Origin: an uncultured Eubacteriales bacterium
GTDB taxonomy: Bacteria > Bacillota > Clostridia > Christensenellales > Borkfalkiaceae
Direction: 5' to 3'
DNA length: 64,000 nucleotides
Assembly: GCA_900542935.1 (NCBI GenBank)
Contig: UQPN01000003.1
Coordinates: forward strand, 53,245-117,244
A program made the position numbers and the translations under genes. The notes under the pieces were generated by a model. That model searched no databases. It saw only the letters and a program-made list of their open reading frames with translations, and was not told the DNA's origin. This document shows, in pieces, positions 40,421 to 50,037 of the stretch. Numbering within the stretch: position 1 is the first letter of the stretch; each line of letters opens with the position of its first letter.

Positions 40421-40447
40421 ATACGCCGCTTTTTCAAAGCGGCGTAT
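40421..40447. repeat. Perfect 12-bp hairpin between convergent genes
   Basis: ATACGCCGCTTT (40421-40432) and AAAGCGGCGTAT (40436-40447) form a perfect stem with a 3-nt loop, directly abutting the previous terminator. It lacks a clear T tail; it may help end the leftward AraC transcript or be a protein site. Confidence 0.6.
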
Positions 40448-40516
40448 AAAGTAAATTTACTGGGAGTTCAATTGGCGATCTCGGTAAGATTTAAACTCGT
40501 ATTATCACTAAAAATT

Positions 40517-41422
40517 TTAATTTTTACGATATTGAAGCGGCGTAATTCCGTATTTTTCTTTAAAAAGGCGCGTAAAGTGCGCCTGCGAATAAAATCCTAC
40601 CGAATTTGCGATTTTCCAGAGCGGCAATGAAGTATTTTGCAAAAGATTGCAACAATAATTCAATTTCAAGTCGTTTACGTAAGAAACAAGCGTTTTTTCC
40701 GTATATTTTTTAAATTCGCGGCAAAGCGTCGTTTGCGAGTAATTCGAATACGAATAAATGTACGAAAGTTTGAAATCGTTGCCGAAATTGATATTGTTCA
40801 GTTTTTGCACAAAATCCCGAAGCCATTCCGGCATATCGGGACTTTCGTCCTGCGTGTAGAAAATCCCGAATAAAAATGAGAGAAGCGTTTTTAAAGAAGT
40901 TGTTCCCGAAAGCTCGCTTTTCGCTTCGAGAATGAGTTTCTGAAAATTTAAAACCGTTTCGAATTGTATTGCGTTAAGGTGTACAAGCTGTTTTTCACAG
41001 GAAGCTTTTTCGCCGAAGTAAATACCGCACTGGTCCTTCCAGAACGGCAAACGGCAAGTAAGATTGATATGCTGAGATTCGTAGTTTTTATACGGACTGT
41101 GCTTGTGATATTGCCCGGGAAAAACAATAAACGCATCGCCCGTTTTCAATACGGATTGTTGTTTGTTGAAGTGATGGACAAGTTTTCCTTCCGTTACGAT
41201 GAAAATTTCAATATAATTACTATGCGCGTGGTAGAACGTTGTAGTGCGAGTCCAGATATGAAAAGAAAAGTCTTTTTCTGCTTGAAGCACAGCCGAAGTT
41301 TTTGTCTTTTTTACATTCGGAAAAAAGTCGTGCGAAGGCATTTCCGCGAGTTGGCTTTTTCGCAGTATTTCAACGGGAGCCGTCAAGCGTTTTTGCTCGT
41401 CATTGTTCTTTATGTTCTCCAT
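40517..41422 (-). CDS. AraC-family regulator of glycan locus B
   Basis: 301 aa from ATG 41422; the longer frame starting at 41476 would begin inside the promoter. A cupin sensor half (YHAHSNYIEIFIVTEGKLVHHF, then FIVFPGQYHKHSP) precedes two helix-turn-helix units. The second (LPLWKIANSVGFYSQAHFTRL) and the signature FKEKYGITPLQYRKN are textbook AraC. It probably senses a mono- or disaccharide released from the imported glycan and activates the extended -10 promoter at 41656-41666. Its own ATG lies 6 nt after the -10 box, so its mRNA appears to be leaderless. Confidence 0.94.
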   Translation of the reverse strand: MENIKNNDEQKRLTAPVEILRKSQLAEMPSHDFFPNVKKTKTSAVLQAEKDFSFHIWTRTTTFYHAHSNYIEIFIVTEGKLVHHFNKQQSVLKTGDAFIVFPGQYHKHSPYKNYESQHINLTCRLPFWKDQCGIYFGEKASCEKQLVHLNAIQFETVLNFQKLILEAKSELSGTTSLKTLLSFLFGIFYTQDESPDMPEWLRDFVQKLNNINFGNDFKLSYIYSYSNYSQTTLCREFKKYTEKTLVSYVNDLKLNYCCNLLQNTSLPLWKIANSVGFYSQAHFTRLFKEKYGITPLQYRKN

Positions 41423-41428
41423 AATCCA

Positions 41429-41457
41429 ATTGTACCACCGAATGAAAAGCAAGTCAA
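41429..41457 (-). promoter_or_regulatory. Promoter of the locus B AraC gene (leaderless)
   Basis: On the minus strand TTGACT (41457-41452), 17 bp and TACAAT (41434-41429) end 6 nt before the ATG at 41422. The transcript would start at or next to the start codon, with no room for a ribosome site. Confidence 0.75.
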
Positions 41458-41655
41458 GAGAAAAAGCAAAAAACAATTAAAAATATTTTAATTGAAAAAA
41501 AGATATAAAAAATAAACTAATGCAAAATCGCGTAAAAAATAAAGATAATTGCGAAAAAATGCTTGTTTTTCAATATTTTTTCAAAAAAGCACGATTTTTA
41601 TACGACTAAAAATAGCAAAAAAATAAATAAAAATAGCAAAGCAAAAACGAAAACC

Positions 41656-41666
41656 TGTGATATAAT
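41656..41666 (+). promoter_or_regulatory. Extended -10 promoter of glycan locus B (leaderless)
   Basis: TGTGATATAAT, with TATAAT at 41661-41666, ends 6 nt before the ATG at 41673. No -35 element is seen. The 11 nt are identical to the locus A promoter at 17712-17722. AraC-dependent activation is inferred. The 41458-41655 stretch is A/T-rich and holds no gene. Confidence 0.7.
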
Positions 41667-41672
41667 GAGAGT

Positions 41673-43070
41673 ATGAAAGAATTTATACAGGCGATTTTTT
41701 GTGCGCCAACGGGAAAATTTGATGATTTGCCGTATCCTTCAAGACTGACCGATGAAGTGTTTTCCGCTTTGAAAGAAGCGGGAATTAACCGTATTTTCGG
41801 CTTCGGCTATGATATACGACGCGAAACGCAGGAAGAAACGTTGCGGTTTTGCGAAAAATACGGCATAAAATATTTGCCTACAATGCGCTCGTTCGGCAAA
41901 TACATCGAATTCGGCTGGGCACACTTATCGGCGGAAGAAAAACGTAAATTAGACAAAACTTTTATCGACGAAGTAAACGCTTATGTTTCGTTCCCGGCGT
42001 TTGGTGGCGTGTTTTTCGGCGATGAGGCGGGGTATCTGTCGTTCGACGGAATAGCGCACGCCAAAAAAGTTTTCGACGAAAATTTTCCGGGAAAAGAATT
42101 TCATTTCAATTTCTTTTCCTATTCCATAAACGACGCGATTTTCTGGGGTGGTATGGCGGGTTCGTTACACGGCGTTCCTCAAGGGGAAAAGCCGTTTGAA
42201 CTGACGGGCGATCTTGCCGTAACTTTTGCAAACCGTTTCAATTATTACGATAAACTTGTTGAGGGGCTTCTTTCAAAAAACCGCTTCGATTTTATTTCGC
42301 AGGATAAATATCCTTTCGAAAGTTTCTGGGAAAGCGTGCCGACTTCGGTACACGTGGCGCTCTACGAGCTGAACGCGTATTTTGCCTTGAAAAAGAAGAA
42401 GTACGGCAACAAATTTTATAATTATATGCAAGCGGGGCAATGGGGAACGGGGATAAACAGAAAGCATATGTCGCAGGGGGAAGTCGCTTTGCAAATGCAC
42501 GTTACGGCGGCATACGGCAACGAAGGCTTCGCTTGGTTCCCGGGGTGCTATCCCATAGATTATACATTCGATCCGGCGCAAAAATATGCGATGGAAGGCG
42601 CGTGCGGACTCATCGATATTTACGGGCGCAAGGGTGAAATATACGGGTATGTGAAAGAATTGAATACATTTTTCGCGGCGATTGCGGACGATATTCTGCG
42701 TAGCGAGTGTAAGGGCGCGTACGGATACGGCGTTTACGATAACGGATTCAGTGAAGAAGAAATCAAAAATCTGCCCGACAACGAATGTATTTTCCGTGGA
42801 AATCTTCCTGAATTTTATCGATATAAAGACGAATCGATTTCTGTAAAATCTTCAAACGGAACGATGGTTTCCACGTTCGAAAAGGACGGAAAACCGCGCT
42901 GGTATGCGGTGAATCTTTCTACGGTATACAAAAACACGGTAGAATTACGGTTGCCCGAAGGCGAATATGAAATTTTCCGCAAAAGCGAAAAAATAAATAC
43001 AAACGAAAAAATTACGCTGACGCTTGATGAAGGCGAAGGAATTTATATCAGAGGTACTGTAAAACAATGA
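41673..43070 (+). CDS. Cytoplasmic TIM-barrel protein, probable glycoside hydrolase
   Basis: 465 aa, no signal peptide. Strand-helix alternation from the start (DEVFSALKEAGINRIFGFGYD, then KYGIKYLPTMRSFG, PAFGGVFFGDEAGYLSF, FDFISQDKYPF, NKFYNYMQAGQW, GNEGFAWFPGCYP) reads as a (beta/alpha)8 barrel, with a small C-terminal beta domain (VSTFEKDGKPRWYAVNLST) like those of clan GH-A enzymes. Asp/Glu in FFGDEAGY and Asp in SQDKYPF are candidate catalytic residues. No family number can be given with confidence. It begins the locus B transcript without a Shine-Dalgarno site and overlaps the alpha-mannosidase gene by 4 bp, so the two enzymes probably act on the same imported glycan. Confidence 0.7.
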   Translation: MKEFIQAIFCAPTGKFDDLPYPSRLTDEVFSALKEAGINRIFGFGYDIRRETQEETLRFCEKYGIKYLPTMRSFGKYIEFGWAHLSAEEKRKLDKTFIDEVNAYVSFPAFGGVFFGDEAGYLSFDGIAHAKKVFDENFPGKEFHFNFFSYSINDAIFWGGMAGSLHGVPQGEKPFELTGDLAVTFANRFNYYDKLVEGLLSKNRFDFISQDKYPFESFWESVPTSVHVALYELNAYFALKKKKYGNKFYNYMQAGQWGTGINRKHMSQGEVALQMHVTAAYGNEGFAWFPGCYPIDYTFDPAQKYAMEGACGLIDIYGRKGEIYGYVKELNTFFAAIADDILRSECKGAYGYGVYDNGFSEEEIKNLPDNECIFRGNLPEFYRYKDESISVKSSNGTMVSTFEKDGKPRWYAVNLSTVYKNTVELRLPEGEYEIFRKSEKINTNEKITLTLDEGEGIYIRGTVKQ

Positions 43071-45490
43071 AAAAGTTACATATGATCTGCAATGCGCATA
43101 TCGATCCGATCTGGCAATGGGAATGGGAAGAAGGAGCGTCCGCCGCGTTATCTACGTTTCAGAGCGCGGAAAACCTTGCCAAAGAATTTAATTACATTTT
43201 CTGCCACAACGAGGTAACGTTGTATAAATACACGGAAAAATACGCGCCCGCGTTGTTCGAAGAAATCAAAGAGCTTGTAAAAGAGGGCAAGTGGCATATT
43301 ATGGGCGGTTGGTTTTTACAGCCCGATTGTCTTATGCCTTGCGGCGAGGGAATTGTGCGCCAAATTCGCGAAGGCGAAATGTATTTCCGCGAAAAATTCG
43401 GAGTAAAACCTACAACGGCGGTGAACTTCGATCCGTTCGGACATTCCCGCGGCATCGTACAGATTATGGCGAAATGCGGGCAGGACGGATATATGTTTAT
43501 GCGCCCGTACGGAAAATATATGCCGTATCCGCAGTTGAAACTGCCCGCCGAATATTTTATCTGGGAAGGGTACGACGGAAGCCGCGTAAAGGCGAGCCGC
43601 ATCACGGAATATAATTCCGATCTCGGCAAGGCTACGGAAAAAATAACGAAAGACATCGAACGGCAGAAAGACGACGCGGAAATCGGACTTACCTGTTGGG
43701 GCGTGGGAAATCACGGCGGCGGACCTTCGAGAAAAGATCTTGCCGACGTGGAAAAACTGATGAAAGAAAGCGATATAAAAATCGTGTATTCCACACCCGA
43801 AACATATTTCAACGAGGTGAAGCCCACCGAAGTGTATGCGGGTTCTTTGGTGCCGTGTATGGTGGGGGGCTACACTTCGATGTCTTCGCTCAAACAAAAA
43901 TACCGCCATCTCGAACGTCAGTTGATGTTTGCCGAAAAAATCGCGAGTATCGCTTCGTTAAAGGGAAGCTATGCTTATCCCGCAGAACTCCTCAAAGACG
44001 TTACGGAAGATATGTTGAATGTGCAGTTTCACGATATTCTGCCCGGCGATATGATCCGCGCAGGCGAAGAAAACGGCTTTACTTATATCAACCACGGATT
44101 GCACATTCTGAATAATATCCGCGCAGACGCATTTTTCGCGCTTTGCAAAGGGCAACCCGTGGCGGAAGCCGGCACATATCCTTTAATGGTGTTTAATCCG
44201 AAAACAACGGCGGAAAAACAGATTATCGAGTGTGAACTTTCTATCATCCCCACCGAAAATTATCTTGAAAAGCGTTCGTATATCGAGGTATACGACGAAA
44301 ACGGGAATAAACTGAAAGCGCAGACGGTAAAAGAAGCCAGCAATATTTCAATCGACTGGCGCAAAAAAGTGGTGTTTGAAACCTCGCCCGCCGCAATGTC
44401 GATTACGCGTTATACGGCAAAAACGGTGGTGTTGCCCGTGAAAAAATATCCCGAAGTTACGGAAGATATTGTTTTTGAAAACGGCGATAAGCGCGTGGTG
44501 ATCGGCGCGAAAAGCGGCTTGATAGAAAGTTACGTCGTACACGGCAAAGAATATGCCGAAGGCAGATTGTTTGTGCCGAAAATGTACGACGATACGCCCG
44601 ACCCTTGGGGAATGAACGAGCCGTTCGTAGGGCATAACCCCGCGGAACTTACCTTGCTTGAAAAACCCGACGGCGTATTCGAAGGAATGAAATCGGTACA
44701 GATTATCGAAGACGGGGAAATCTATCTCGGTGTGGAAGCGTTTTTCGGAACGGGATTAACGAGAGTCCGGCTCGGGTATAAAATATATAAAGACGGCTCG
44801 GCGGTGGATATAGAAGCCAACGTATTCCCGAACGAAGCGTCGAAAGCGATTAAACTCACGCTTGCCGTGGGCGGCGGTATGTACGTAGGCGAACAGGTAT
44901 TCGGCAAAGAAGAATTGTTTAGCGACGGCAGAGAATGTATCGCGCAGAATTTCGTCGCGTTGAAGAAAGATAGCGGCGAATATCTCGAAGTGGTAACGCC
45001 CGATAACTTCGGGTCTTCGTACAACGGCAAGGAAATTTGTCTTACGCTTTTAAAAACGGCTACGTATTGCGCGCACCCCGTGCCGAATCGTCCGCTGTTG
45101 CAGGAAGGCAGATTTATTTCCAAAGTTGATCAGGGGCAGAGAGATTTTCAATTCCGTATCGATACGGCGAAAGAGAGCGAGCTGAAAGCGAAAGCCGATC
45201 TGTTTACCGAAAAAACCTACGCGTTGAACGTATTCCCCACCATCGATGAAAAGGACGACAACGGTTTTACGATTTCCCGCGAAAATCCTGATATTTCGTT
45301 TGTAACCTTGAAAAAAGCGCGGCAAACGAAGGGGTATATAATGCGTTTGCAGAATTGTTCGGAAAAAACGGCGCGCGATACGGTGAAATTCGGCAATCAA
45401 AAACTTAAATTGTCGTTTGGAAAATACGAAGTAAAAACGGTAATTTATAACGGCGAAACTCTTTACGAAAGCAAAGAAATGATTATTTAA
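43067..45490 (+). CDS. GH38 alpha-mannosidase
   Basis: 807 aa, no signal peptide, so cytoplasmic. The zinc-binding start HIDPIWQWEWEEG (His11, Asp13), then WHIMGGWFLQPDCLMP, and the nucleophile Asp122 in NFDPFGHS are the GH38 hallmarks. A helical linker domain (KYRHLERQLMFAEKI, then FHDILPGD) and the C-terminal beta domains follow in family order. GH38 enzymes retain configuration and release alpha-mannose from N-glycan or mannan oligosaccharides. Length is normal for bacterial members. It overlaps the upstream barrel gene by 4 bp and is followed by the locus B sugar-binding protein, tying the locus to mannose-containing glycans. Confidence 0.95.
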   Translation: MKKLHMICNAHIDPIWQWEWEEGASAALSTFQSAENLAKEFNYIFCHNEVTLYKYTEKYAPALFEEIKELVKEGKWHIMGGWFLQPDCLMPCGEGIVRQIREGEMYFREKFGVKPTTAVNFDPFGHSRGIVQIMAKCGQDGYMFMRPYGKYMPYPQLKLPAEYFIWEGYDGSRVKASRITEYNSDLGKATEKITKDIERQKDDAEIGLTCWGVGNHGGGPSRKDLADVEKLMKESDIKIVYSTPETYFNEVKPTEVYAGSLVPCMVGGYTSMSSLKQKYRHLERQLMFAEKIASIASLKGSYAYPAELLKDVTEDMLNVQFHDILPGDMIRAGEENGFTYINHGLHILNNIRADAFFALCKGQPVAEAGTYPLMVFNPKTTAEKQIIECELSIIPTENYLEKRSYIEVYDENGNKLKAQTVKEASNISIDWRKKVVFETSPAAMSITRYTAKTVVLPVKKYPEVTEDIVFENGDKRVVIGAKSGLIESYVVHGKEYAEGRLFVPKMYDDTPDPWGMNEPFVGHNPAELTLLEKPDGVFEGMKSVQIIEDGEIYLGVEAFFGTGLTRVRLGYKIYKDGSAVDIEANVFPNEASKAIKLTLAVGGGMYVGEQVFGKEELFSDGRECIAQNFVALKKDSGEYLEVVTPDNFGSSYNGKEICLTLLKTATYCAHPVPNRPLLQEGRFISKVDQGQRDFQFRIDTAKESELKAKADLFTEKTYALNVFPTIDEKDDNGFTISRENPDISFVTLKKARQTKGYIMRLQNCSEKTARDTVKFGNQKLKLSFGKYEVKTVIYNGETLYESKEMII

Positions 45491-45502
45491 GGAGGCACTC
45501 TT

Positions 45503-47083
45503 ATGAAAAAAGTATTAAAAAGCACAATTGCGGCGGTAATGGCGTGTACGGTAATCGCGGGAGGCGCGGCGTGCAAGCCGAAAGTGGATGAAAACGCAGG
45601 CAAAACGGCGATCAGACTTTCTTATTATATCGGCGAATTCGGCGACGAATGGCTGAAATCGGAAGCGAAAGATTGGAGTGCGTCCAACGAAAAATATTAT
45701 ATCGACGTAAAAACAAATCTGAATCTCGGCGGCACGATCGTAGCGGACGTGAAGTCCGGCTCGGCTTACGATGTGTTTATCTCGGAAGATTGCGCGTTTC
45801 AGCAATTATTTTCGGGCGACTATCTCGAAGACCTTTCCGATGTGCTTTCCGTAAAGCCCGAAGGGAAGAAATCGATCGGAGAAAAAATCAACGACGCAGA
45901 TCATTGGGCGGAAGCGGCAAGCGAGAAAGGCAAAACATATCTTCTGCCGTACAATATCAGCCCTTGCGGACTGATTTTCGATTTCGATCGTTTTAAGGAA
46001 AACGGCTGGCTTGTTACCGACGCCGACGGAAGCGTATCGGCGGGAAAAGACGGCATCAAAGGAACGTACGACGACGGGCAACCCGCTACGATGGCAGAGT
46101 TTAAAACGATGTGCGAAAAAATCAAAGTCAGCGGCGTAGACGATGTGTTTTTGTATATGGGCGCGCTTCACCCCGAATATGCGAACAACGTAGCCTATTC
46201 GTATCTTGCGGGCGAACTCGGCGAAAGCGGATACAGAACTTTCTATAAGCACGATTCGCAAGGCGCGGAAATCGAATTGCTTGACGGTACGAAAACGGCG
46301 GTTTCTATCGATGACGGCTATAAAACGTGGCAGATGAAAGGTATAGACGCGATGGCGGAATTTTTGCAGGACTATCTTTGCAATTCCCGTTACGTAAGCG
46401 ACGCAACGCTGAACGATCGTTCGCTGTCCGTAGATGCCAGCCATACGAAATTTATTCAGGTGGCAGATAATACGCCCGCGTTTATTATCGAGGGCAATTG
46501 GTTTGAATACGGTTCGAAATCGTTGATCGAAGCGAACGTACGTTACGGCGGAAAGGCATACGGCGAAAGCGATTACAGATATATGCTTCTTCCTTCGGCG
46601 GAAGGCGAAAAAAGTCAGGCGTTTTCGCAAACGGGCGGCTCGATACTCGTAACGAAGCAGAACGACGAAGAAAAACGCGCGGCGATTAAAGATTTTCTTG
46701 CGTATCTTTTAACAGATGAAAATATGGCGAAAGTTACTGCCGATACCGGTATGATCTGGAATTATTCGTATGAAGTATCTCCCGAAACGAGAGAAACGAT
46801 GACGAAATTTTCGAAAAACGCCTACGATATGGCGTATGATACGAAAAACGTAACGATTCATTCGGCTTATATCGATACCGCATCAACGCCGATTTACGCT
46901 TATTCTTCGCTTGGCGCAAGCGGGCTGATGATGTGTTCCGATTTGCAATACAATCTCGTAACGGGCTTCCGAGATAAGGGCAATGCGGCAAGCTTTACCG
47001 CCGGAATCGTGGAATACAACACGGCGGCGCGTTGGGCAGGGTATTTATCGCAGGCAAAATCGTACGGATTCTATACGGAATAA
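45503..47083 (+). CDS. Sugar-binding lipoprotein of locus B ABC transporter
   Basis: 526 aa. Lipobox GGAAC is followed by a family 1 solute-binding fold: RLSYYIGEFGDEWLKSEAKD, then SAYDVFISEDCAFQQLFSG, and TPAFIIEGNWFEYGSKSL. It hands oligosaccharides to the permeases at 47102 and 48019. A strong GGAGG site and a short gap place it in the same transcript as the mannosidase. It is a distant paralogue of the locus A protein at 22075. Aromatic residues in the probable binding cleft suit oligosaccharides rather than monosaccharides. Confidence 0.94.
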   Translation: MKKVLKSTIAAVMACTVIAGGAACKPKVDENAGKTAIRLSYYIGEFGDEWLKSEAKDWSASNEKYYIDVKTNLNLGGTIVADVKSGSAYDVFISEDCAFQQLFSGDYLEDLSDVLSVKPEGKKSIGEKINDADHWAEAASEKGKTYLLPYNISPCGLIFDFDRFKENGWLVTDADGSVSAGKDGIKGTYDDGQPATMAEFKTMCEKIKVSGVDDVFLYMGALHPEYANNVAYSYLAGELGESGYRTFYKHDSQGAEIELLDGTKTAVSIDDGYKTWQMKGIDAMAEFLQDYLCNSRYVSDATLNDRSLSVDASHTKFIQVADNTPAFIIEGNWFEYGSKSLIEANVRYGGKAYGESDYRYMLLPSAEGEKSQAFSQTGGSILVTKQNDEEKRAAIKDFLAYLLTDENMAKVTADTGMIWNYSYEVSPETRETMTKFSKNAYDMAYDTKNVTIHSAYIDTASTPIYAYSSLGASGLMMCSDLQYNLVTGFRDKGNAASFTAGIVEYNTAARWAGYLSQAKSYGFYTE

Positions 47084-47101
47084 AACTTTCGGAGGTATCG
47101 T

Positions 47102-48022
47102 ATGGAAAGATCGAAACGCAATAAATTGAAGAAAAATTCATTCGTTTATTCGCTGATAGCTTATCCTCTGATATTGTTTTTGATATTTTACGTAGTTGTA
47201 AATTTCAATTCGATACTGCTTGCGTTTCAAACGATCGACGGCAGCGGTAAAAGCTTTGCGGGACTGAACAATTTCAAAACGTTTCTCTCCGAAATGTTCG
47301 GCGAGGGGAATTTATTGTCGTACAGCTTTATCAATTCGATAAAAATGTACTTCATCAATCTTGTGGTTTGTATGCCGCTGTACGTGTTTTTCTCGTATCT
47401 TCTTTTCAAGAAATGTTTTCTGAATAAAACGGTGAGCTTTCTCGTGATGATTCCTTCCATTATGTCGGGACTCGTCATCGCGCTCATCTTCGTAAACTTT
47501 ATCGGCTCGAACGGTCCGCTTACCTTTATTATGGAAAGAACGGGCTGGAACGGCGGGAAGTGGCTGAATTTGCTTTACGACGAAAAATACGCGTTCGGCA
47601 CAACGCTTTTCTATATGATCTGGCTTTCGTTTGCCACCAGCCTTATCGTATACCCTACGGCAATGCGCGGAATCAACCCCGAAGTGCTGGAAAGTGCGAA
47701 GATCGACGGTATTTCGAATATGTTTCAGGAACTTTGGTATATTATTTTGCCGCTGATTTATCCCACGCTCACCACGTTTTTAATCACGGGTTTTGCGGCG
47801 ATTTTCTCAACGAGCGGACCGCTTCTTGAATTTTACTATACCGACGCGCCCGATTACGTATCGAATATGGGCTACTATTTCACGAAGATGATTCTGGTAG
47901 ACGGCACGGAATTTTCTTACCCGAAGTATGCCGCCGGCGGCATTATTCTTACGATCATCGTTGCTCCTTTAACGATTCTTTTGAAGTGGGCGCTTGAAAA
48001 ATTCGGACCTGCCACGGAGTGA
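47102..48022 (+). CDS. ABC sugar transporter permease (MsmF/LacF type)
   Basis: 306 aa with six predicted helices, the first at about 16-38 (VYSLIAYPLILFLIFYVVVNF). The EAA-type loop is at about 195-215 (EVLESAKIDGISNMFQELWYIILP). First of the two locus B permeases; its stop overlaps the next start by 4 bp. Forms the channel with the 48019 product. No ATPase gene is nearby, so a shared MsmK-like ATPase is expected. Confidence 0.94.
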   Translation: MERSKRNKLKKNSFVYSLIAYPLILFLIFYVVVNFNSILLAFQTIDGSGKSFAGLNNFKTFLSEMFGEGNLLSYSFINSIKMYFINLVVCMPLYVFFSYLLFKKCFLNKTVSFLVMIPSIMSGLVIALIFVNFIGSNGPLTFIMERTGWNGGKWLNLLYDEKYAFGTTLFYMIWLSFATSLIVYPTAMRGINPEVLESAKIDGISNMFQELWYIILPLIYPTLTTFLITGFAAIFSTSGPLLEFYYTDAPDYVSNMGYYFTKMILVDGTEFSYPKYAAGGIILTIIVAPLTILLKWALEKFGPATE

Positions 48023-48927
48023 AAACTATGATAAAAGCATTGAAAAAGAAAATAAAAATTCATTCCGCGGGCGACGCGATTTCTGTGGTGTTATACGCGC
48101 TTTTGTGGATAGTGCTGATTTTGTATGCTGCTTCGATGCTGGTGTTGCCGCTGTATATGCTGAACACCTCTTTAAAAGCGGACAATCTGGAATGTATTTA
48201 CAGTCCGTTCGGGCTTCCCGAAAGCGCGAATTGGGGTAACTTTAAAGAAATTTTCGTGATTTTCGACGAAAAAATGGAAGTAAGCGTGGCGGGAATGTTT
48301 TCTGTAAGTATTCTCACTTCGGTACTGAAACCGTTTTTAGCGATTTTTTTCACCACGCTTTTTGCGTACGTGGAAGCGAAATACGATTTCTTCGGCAGAA
48401 AGTTTTTATTTAATCTCGGAATCGTTCTGATGATTTTGCCGATCGTAGGCAGTTTGCCTTCGGCGATGCAGGTGAGTAAAGCGCTCGGCGTATACGATAA
48501 TCTGTTCCTGAATATCATCACTTCGCCTTCGGGCTGCTTTTACGGCACAAACTTTCTTCTGATGTACGGCGCGTTCAAAGTGATTCCGTGGGATTATGCG
48601 GAAGCAGCGTATATCGACGGCGCAAACGATTACACCGTGCTTTTCAGTATCTATATCAGAATGGTATTGCCGCAGGCGGTGGTGCTGTTCGTATTGTCAT
48701 TTATGGGCGCGTGGAACGATTATAACACGTATCTGATCTGGTTGCCGAGTACGCCGAATATTTCTTACGGTATGTATCTCTTTTACCAGCGCGCAAACGC
48801 GTACAGAGTATCTTTGCCCGAACTTATGGCGGGCTTTACAGTAGTGATGTTGCCCACCGTGATTTTATATTGCGGCACGCAGAAGATCATCACCGGCAAA
48901 TTTGTAGTGGGAGGATTAAAGGGGTGA
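48019..48927 (+). CDS. ABC sugar transporter permease (MsmG/LacG type)
   Basis: 302 aa with six predicted helices. The EAA-type loop is near 190-212 (YAEAAYIDGANDYTVLFSIYIRMVLP) and the family end sequence QKIITGKFVVGGLKG is complete. It pairs with the 47102 permease. Its stop codon overlaps the GTG start of the next lipoprotein by 4 bp, so the lipoprotein is translationally coupled to the transporter, as the small lipoprotein of locus A is coupled to its permease. Confidence 0.94.
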   Translation: MKTMIKALKKKIKIHSAGDAISVVLYALLWIVLILYAASMLVLPLYMLNTSLKADNLECIYSPFGLPESANWGNFKEIFVIFDEKMEVSVAGMFSVSILTSVLKPFLAIFFTTLFAYVEAKYDFFGRKFLFNLGIVLMILPIVGSLPSAMQVSKALGVYDNLFLNIITSPSGCFYGTNFLLMYGAFKVIPWDYAEAAYIDGANDYTVLFSIYIRMVLPQAVVLFVLSFMGAWNDYNTYLIWLPSTPNISYGMYLFYQRANAYRVSLPELMAGFTVVMLPTVILYCGTQKIITGKFVVGGLKG

Positions 48928-50024
48928 AAAAGAAAAGTTTAGCAGCGATATTTTGCTGTATTTCGCTTTCCGCGTGTATGGTGTGCGGCGGTTGCGGCAA
49001 AAAAGACGACGGCTCGCTTACGGAAATTTCGATTCCCGCAATCACCGTTGATTTGCGTGCGCCCGAAAATAAGGCGGACGTTCCGGCCGACGTGAAATCG
49101 GAAGTATTCGATGCAAGCGGCAGAAAGCTCGATGAAACCGAGTGGCTTTTAAACAGTAAGTTTTCCAAAGCCTATATCCGTTCTCTCGGCGCGGGGGAAT
49201 ATACGTTTACGTACAAAACCGGAAAAACGACGGGCGTAATCCGTTTAACCGTAACCGATAACGAAAAACCCGCTTATGTGTTCGTATCGGAGATTCCCGA
49301 AACGCTTCCGTTTTATTCAAACGTAGTTTTGCCGAAAGCGGTGAAAGATCAGGATTCTTATCAGAACGATTACGAGGCGACGTATACGCTTACGAAAGAC
49401 GGCGGAATCGCGGAATTTTCCGAAACGGAAAACGGGTATGAAGCCGCGGCGCTGAAACAAGGCGAATACGTATGGACGGCAACAATCGTGAAAAACGACG
49501 TTGCTTACGAGTATACGCAGTCGTTTATCGTAGGCACGTTTGAAGCGTGGCTGAAAGATAAAGAAAACGAGTTGTGGCTGGATAAGCAGAGCGGGAGTTA
49601 TCTGCAAGCGCAAAACGGCGCGTATGAAATCGATACTTCCGCAAACAACGATATGTTCAGCTATACGATTGATAATTCGGTGTTGCAAATCGCTATGGCG
49701 GCGGGAAAAACGAAAGTCCGCGTAGAAGCGTTGTGCGATAAAATCGTAGACGGCGGCGAAGAAGGAACGGGTTCGATATGGCTTTCTAACAGCTGGAAAG
49801 GGTACGTATGGGCGTTTTCGGGCGAAAAAGAGTACGATAAAGACGATTCGGCGGAAGTATCTCCGCGTATTTCGGGAATGAAAATCGTAGATGGTAAATT
49901 CAATTATTATACTACGGGTTTCCTGCGCGAAACTTATTTTTCCGCCGCTTCGAAAAACCCTTTGCAGTTGGATTTTGCAAACAAAGCTAAGGTAAAAGCT
50001 ATCGTGAAAGTCAGCTTCGAATAA
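48924..50024 (+). CDS. Transporter-coupled lipoprotein with Ig-like domains
   Basis: 366 aa from GTG 48924, set by GGAGG and the overlap with the permease. The lipobox CGGC (about residue 24) anchors it outside. Two Ig-like regions follow (about 32-115, DLRAPENKADVPADV...; about 118-200, AYVFVSEIPETLPFYS...). A jelly-roll-like C-terminal domain (about 205-366) closes with LDFANKAKVKAIVKVSFE. No enzymatic motif is seen. It is the locus B counterpart of the 20697 lipoprotein by position, though longer. It may present glycan to the binding protein. Confidence 0.75.
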   Translation: MKKKSLAAIFCCISLSACMVCGGCGKKDDGSLTEISIPAITVDLRAPENKADVPADVKSEVFDASGRKLDETEWLLNSKFSKAYIRSLGAGEYTFTYKTGKTTGVIRLTVTDNEKPAYVFVSEIPETLPFYSNVVLPKAVKDQDSYQNDYEATYTLTKDGGIAEFSETENGYEAAALKQGEYVWTATIVKNDVAYEYTQSFIVGTFEAWLKDKENELWLDKQSGSYLQAQNGAYEIDTSANNDMFSYTIDNSVLQIAMAAGKTKVRVEALCDKIVDGGEEGTGSIWLSNSWKGYVWAFSGEKEYDKDDSAEVSPRISGMKIVDGKFNYYTTGFLRETYFSAASKNPLQLDFANKAKVKAIVKVSFE

Positions 50025-50037
50025 GGAGAAAAGAGAT

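Noticed and set aside
41423..41476. TTG start 18 codons upstream for the locus B AraC protein
   Set aside because: The added codons contain the -35 and -10 boxes of the gene's own promoter.
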